Part shown: piece after piece, positions 14,454 to 15,864 of the stretch
Numbering within the stretch: position 1 is the first letter of the stretch
How the letters are laid out: every line of letters starts with the position of its first letter
Assembly: GCA_027025615.1 (NCBI GenBank)
Contig: JALVQM010000197.1
Location: 1-15,864 of the forward strand
Length of the DNA stretch: 15,864 nucleotides
Direction of reading: 5' to 3'
Origin: Desulfobacteraceae bacterium
GTDB lineage: Bacteria > Desulfobacterota > Desulfobacteria > Desulfobacterales > Desulfosarcinaceae
The notes under the pieces: model-generated
Seen by the model: the letters and a program-made list of their open reading frames with translations, nothing else
Databases searched by the model: none
Told to the model about the DNA's origin: nothing
Translations under genes and position numbers: made by a program

Positions 14454-14496
14454 GAAAAAAAAGGGCCGTTCAGGAAATGTTCCGAACAGCCCTTTT
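14454..14496 (-). terminator. Rho-independent terminator of pyruvate:ferredoxin oxidoreductase
   Basis: Bases 14461-14466 pair with 14489-14494, 14468-14471 (GTTC) with 14484-14487, and 14473-14476 (GGAA) with 14480-14483. One mismatch, one bulge and an ATG loop complete the stem. On the minus strand it ends in a run of eight or nine T (the A-run at 14454-14462). It follows the stop codon at 14521 by about 25 bases. Confidence 0.9.
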
Positions 14497-14520
14497 GGGT
14501 TATTAGAATATTACCGGTAT

Positions 14521-15864
14521 TTACTTACCGGCCCGTCCGTCGTCACAGGGCTGGTCATCTGCAGTTATACGTGAGTGCTCGGCGGTTCCCGAAAGGGTGC
14601 AGGTCGGGTCGCTTTCACTGTCGACGTCTGGTGACTCCGAAGCTTTCTTGTCTTCGACTTCAACAGTCAAAAGTTGCTGTTCGGCCAGCTGCTTTAGCCG
14701 CAGGTAACGTTCATTGATCTCGACCTCAAGCCTGTCGTGGAGCCGGTGAGCTTCTTCCGGAAACATTTGTTGCAGGGCGGCGTAACGCACTTCCCCGGAC
14801 AGAAATTCCCGCAGGCTGCCATCGGGTTCCTTGGAATCAAGTATGAAAGGATTCTTGCCTTCGGCTTTCAACATGGGGTTGAATCGAAACAATGGCCAGT
14901 AACCAGAGGCTACCGCCAGCTTGGTTTCCTGCTGGCTGCGGCCCATGCCACTTTTGATCCCATGATTGATGCAGGGCGAATAGGCCAGGATCAGTGAAGG
15001 CCCGGGGTAGGACTCGGCTTCAACCAGGGCTTTCATCAATTGCTGCTTGTTGGCCCCCATGCCGACACTGGCAACATAGACATAACCATAGGTCATGGCC
15101 ATGGCTCCCAGGTCCTTCTTGGCTGTTTTTTTGCCAGAGGCTGCAAACTTGGCCAGGGAACCGGTTGGTGTGGCCTTGGACGACTGGCCTCCGGTGTTGG
15201 AGTAAACCTCGGTGTCAAAGACCATGATGTTGATGTCTTCCCCTGATGCCAGCACGTGATCAATACCGCCGTATGCGATATCGTAGGCAGCCCCGTCCCC
15301 GGCAAATACCCAGTAGGAACGCTTGGTGAAATAGTCGGCCAGGCTCATAATCTGTTGCAGCAAATTATTTCCGGTAACCGTAGCCAGCATGTTCTTGATC
15401 TTGTTTCCGAAGCTGCTGCTTGCTTCCGGATCCTGGCGGTTTTCATACCAGCCTGCAAGGGCGGCTTTAAGTTCCTGGTCAAGGTCGGTGTCCATGGCCT
15501 GGGCAACGAGTTCAACAAGTTTCTGGCGTTGCTGCAAGGCTCCCAGGAACAAGCCGTAGGTAAACTCAGCCGGATCTTCGAAAAGGGAGTTGCCCCAGGA
15601 CGGACCATGGCCCTCGGAGTTTGTGCAGTAAGGAATGCTGGGAGCAGAGCCACCCCAGATGGAGCTGCAACCGGTAGCATTGCCGATAACCATTCTTTCA
15701 CCGAAAAGCTGGGTGATCAGCTTGGCATAGGGAGTCTCGCCGCAGCCTGCACAAGCGCCTGAGAACTCAAGCAGGGGCTGGTAGAACTGGCTGCCTTTGA
15801 CGGTGGTGCGTTTGACAAGACCCTGGCGCGGAGGGAGGCTTTCGGCAAACTGCTGGTTGGGTAC
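14521..15864 (-). CDS. por: Pyruvate:ferredoxin oxidoreductase, C-terminal part
   Basis: The gene enters from the right edge; 447 C-terminal residues are visible. They contain the thiamine-pyrophosphate domain: FSGACAGCGETPYAKL with the cluster cysteines, GNATGCSSIWGGSAPSIPY, GDGAAYDIAYGGIDHVLASG, VFDTEVYSNTGGQSSKATP and SPCINHGIKSGM. This is the single-chain (NifJ-type) enzyme that splits pyruvate and CoA to acetyl-CoA and CO2 and reduces ferredoxin. The reading frame is open to the window edge, so the true start is outside. The last 50 or so residues (after RLKQLAEQQLL) form an acidic tail with two cysteines 18 positions apart (DPTC ... QPCDDGR). Oxygen-stable PFOR from Desulfovibrio africanus also has a C-terminal extension with a protective disulfide, though I cannot show that the two tails are related. 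Confidence 0.95.
   Translation of the reverse strand, partial: VPNQQFAESLPPRQGLVKRTTVKGSQFYQPLLEFSGACAGCGETPYAKLITQLFGERMVIGNATGCSSIWGGSAPSIPYCTNSEGHGPSWGNSLFEDPAEFTYGLFLGALQQRQKLVELVAQAMDTDLDQELKAALAGWYENRQDPEASSSFGNKIKNMLATVTGNNLLQQIMSLADYFTKRSYWVFAGDGAAYDIAYGGIDHVLASGEDINIMVFDTEVYSNTGGQSSKATPTGSLAKFAASGKKTAKKDLGAMAMTYGYVYVASVGMGANKQQLMKALVEAESYPGPSLILAYSPCINHGIKSGMGRSQQETKLAVASGYWPLFRFNPMLKAEGKNPFILDSKEPDGSLREFLSGEVRYAALQQMFPEEAHRLHDRLEVEINERYLRLKQLAEQQLLTVEVEDKKASESPDVDSESDPTCTLSGTAEHSRITADDQPCDDGRAGK

Noticed and set aside
1..15864. Mobile elements, CRISPR arrays, rRNA or complete tRNA genes
   Set aside because: No transposase, regularly spaced repeats or conserved RNA gene sequence was seen anywhere in the window.

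Overview
The window looks like chromosome of an anaerobic, sulfate-reducing Desulfobacterota (deltaproteobacterial) organism. The reasons are a DsrC gene with both redox cysteines, pyruvate:ferredoxin oxidoreductase, an Ahb-type siroheme-decarboxylase-like gene, and a long Hdr/Nuo/Flx-type iron-sulfur flavoprotein operon. Two genes of that operon have in-frame UGA codons exactly where their families carry a conserved cysteine, each followed by a stem-loop of bacterial SECIS type. The host is therefore expected to insert selenocysteine.

Layout. Positions 1-236 (minus) hold the start of a ferritin-like/rubrerythrin-type gene with a good promoter. Positions 237-906 hold no convincing gene, only promoters and inverted repeats. 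Positions 907-10553 (plus) are one likely operon: a short selenocysteine-containing N-terminal piece of HdrA; NuoE; NuoF; a 1086-residue fusion of a NuoG-type front end, an HdrA lacking its N-terminal flavin-binding part, and a second HdrA; a selenocysteine MvhD; an FrhB/Fe-S protein; an FlxB/AsrA-like Fe-S protein; and an FlxA/AsrB-like FAD/NAD(P) reductase. dsrC follows at 10771 with its own promoter-like sequence and a strong terminator. After a 308-base gap come yjbQ, an AhbA/AhbB-like gene and a nitrilase-family amidase (all plus). Then, on the minus strand, come a DUF2914 secreted protein, a YkgJ-type cysteine-cluster protein, and the C-terminal third of pyruvate:ferredoxin oxidoreductase with a terminator.

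How the parts fit. NuoE and NuoF would pass electrons between NADH and the fusion protein. HdrA modules are the flavin-based bifurcation centres of heterodisulfide reductase complexes, and MvhD connects HdrA to an electron donor module. The FlxAB-like pair adds a second possible NAD(P)H site. No HdrB or HdrC gene is seen, and a DsrC gene follows. The simplest reading is a cytoplasmic NAD(P)H/ferredoxin/thiol-disulfide electron-bifurcating or -confurcating complex; its direction and acceptor are inferred, not shown.

The most unusual point is that the first HdrA is split. Its N-terminal part (907-1290) ends just after the first ferredoxin motif. The rest resumes, with no obvious missing residues, inside the fusion protein encoded at 3820-7080. 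The nuoE, nuoF and nuoG-like sequences lie exactly in the break. This could be a working two-piece HdrA that reassembles in trans.
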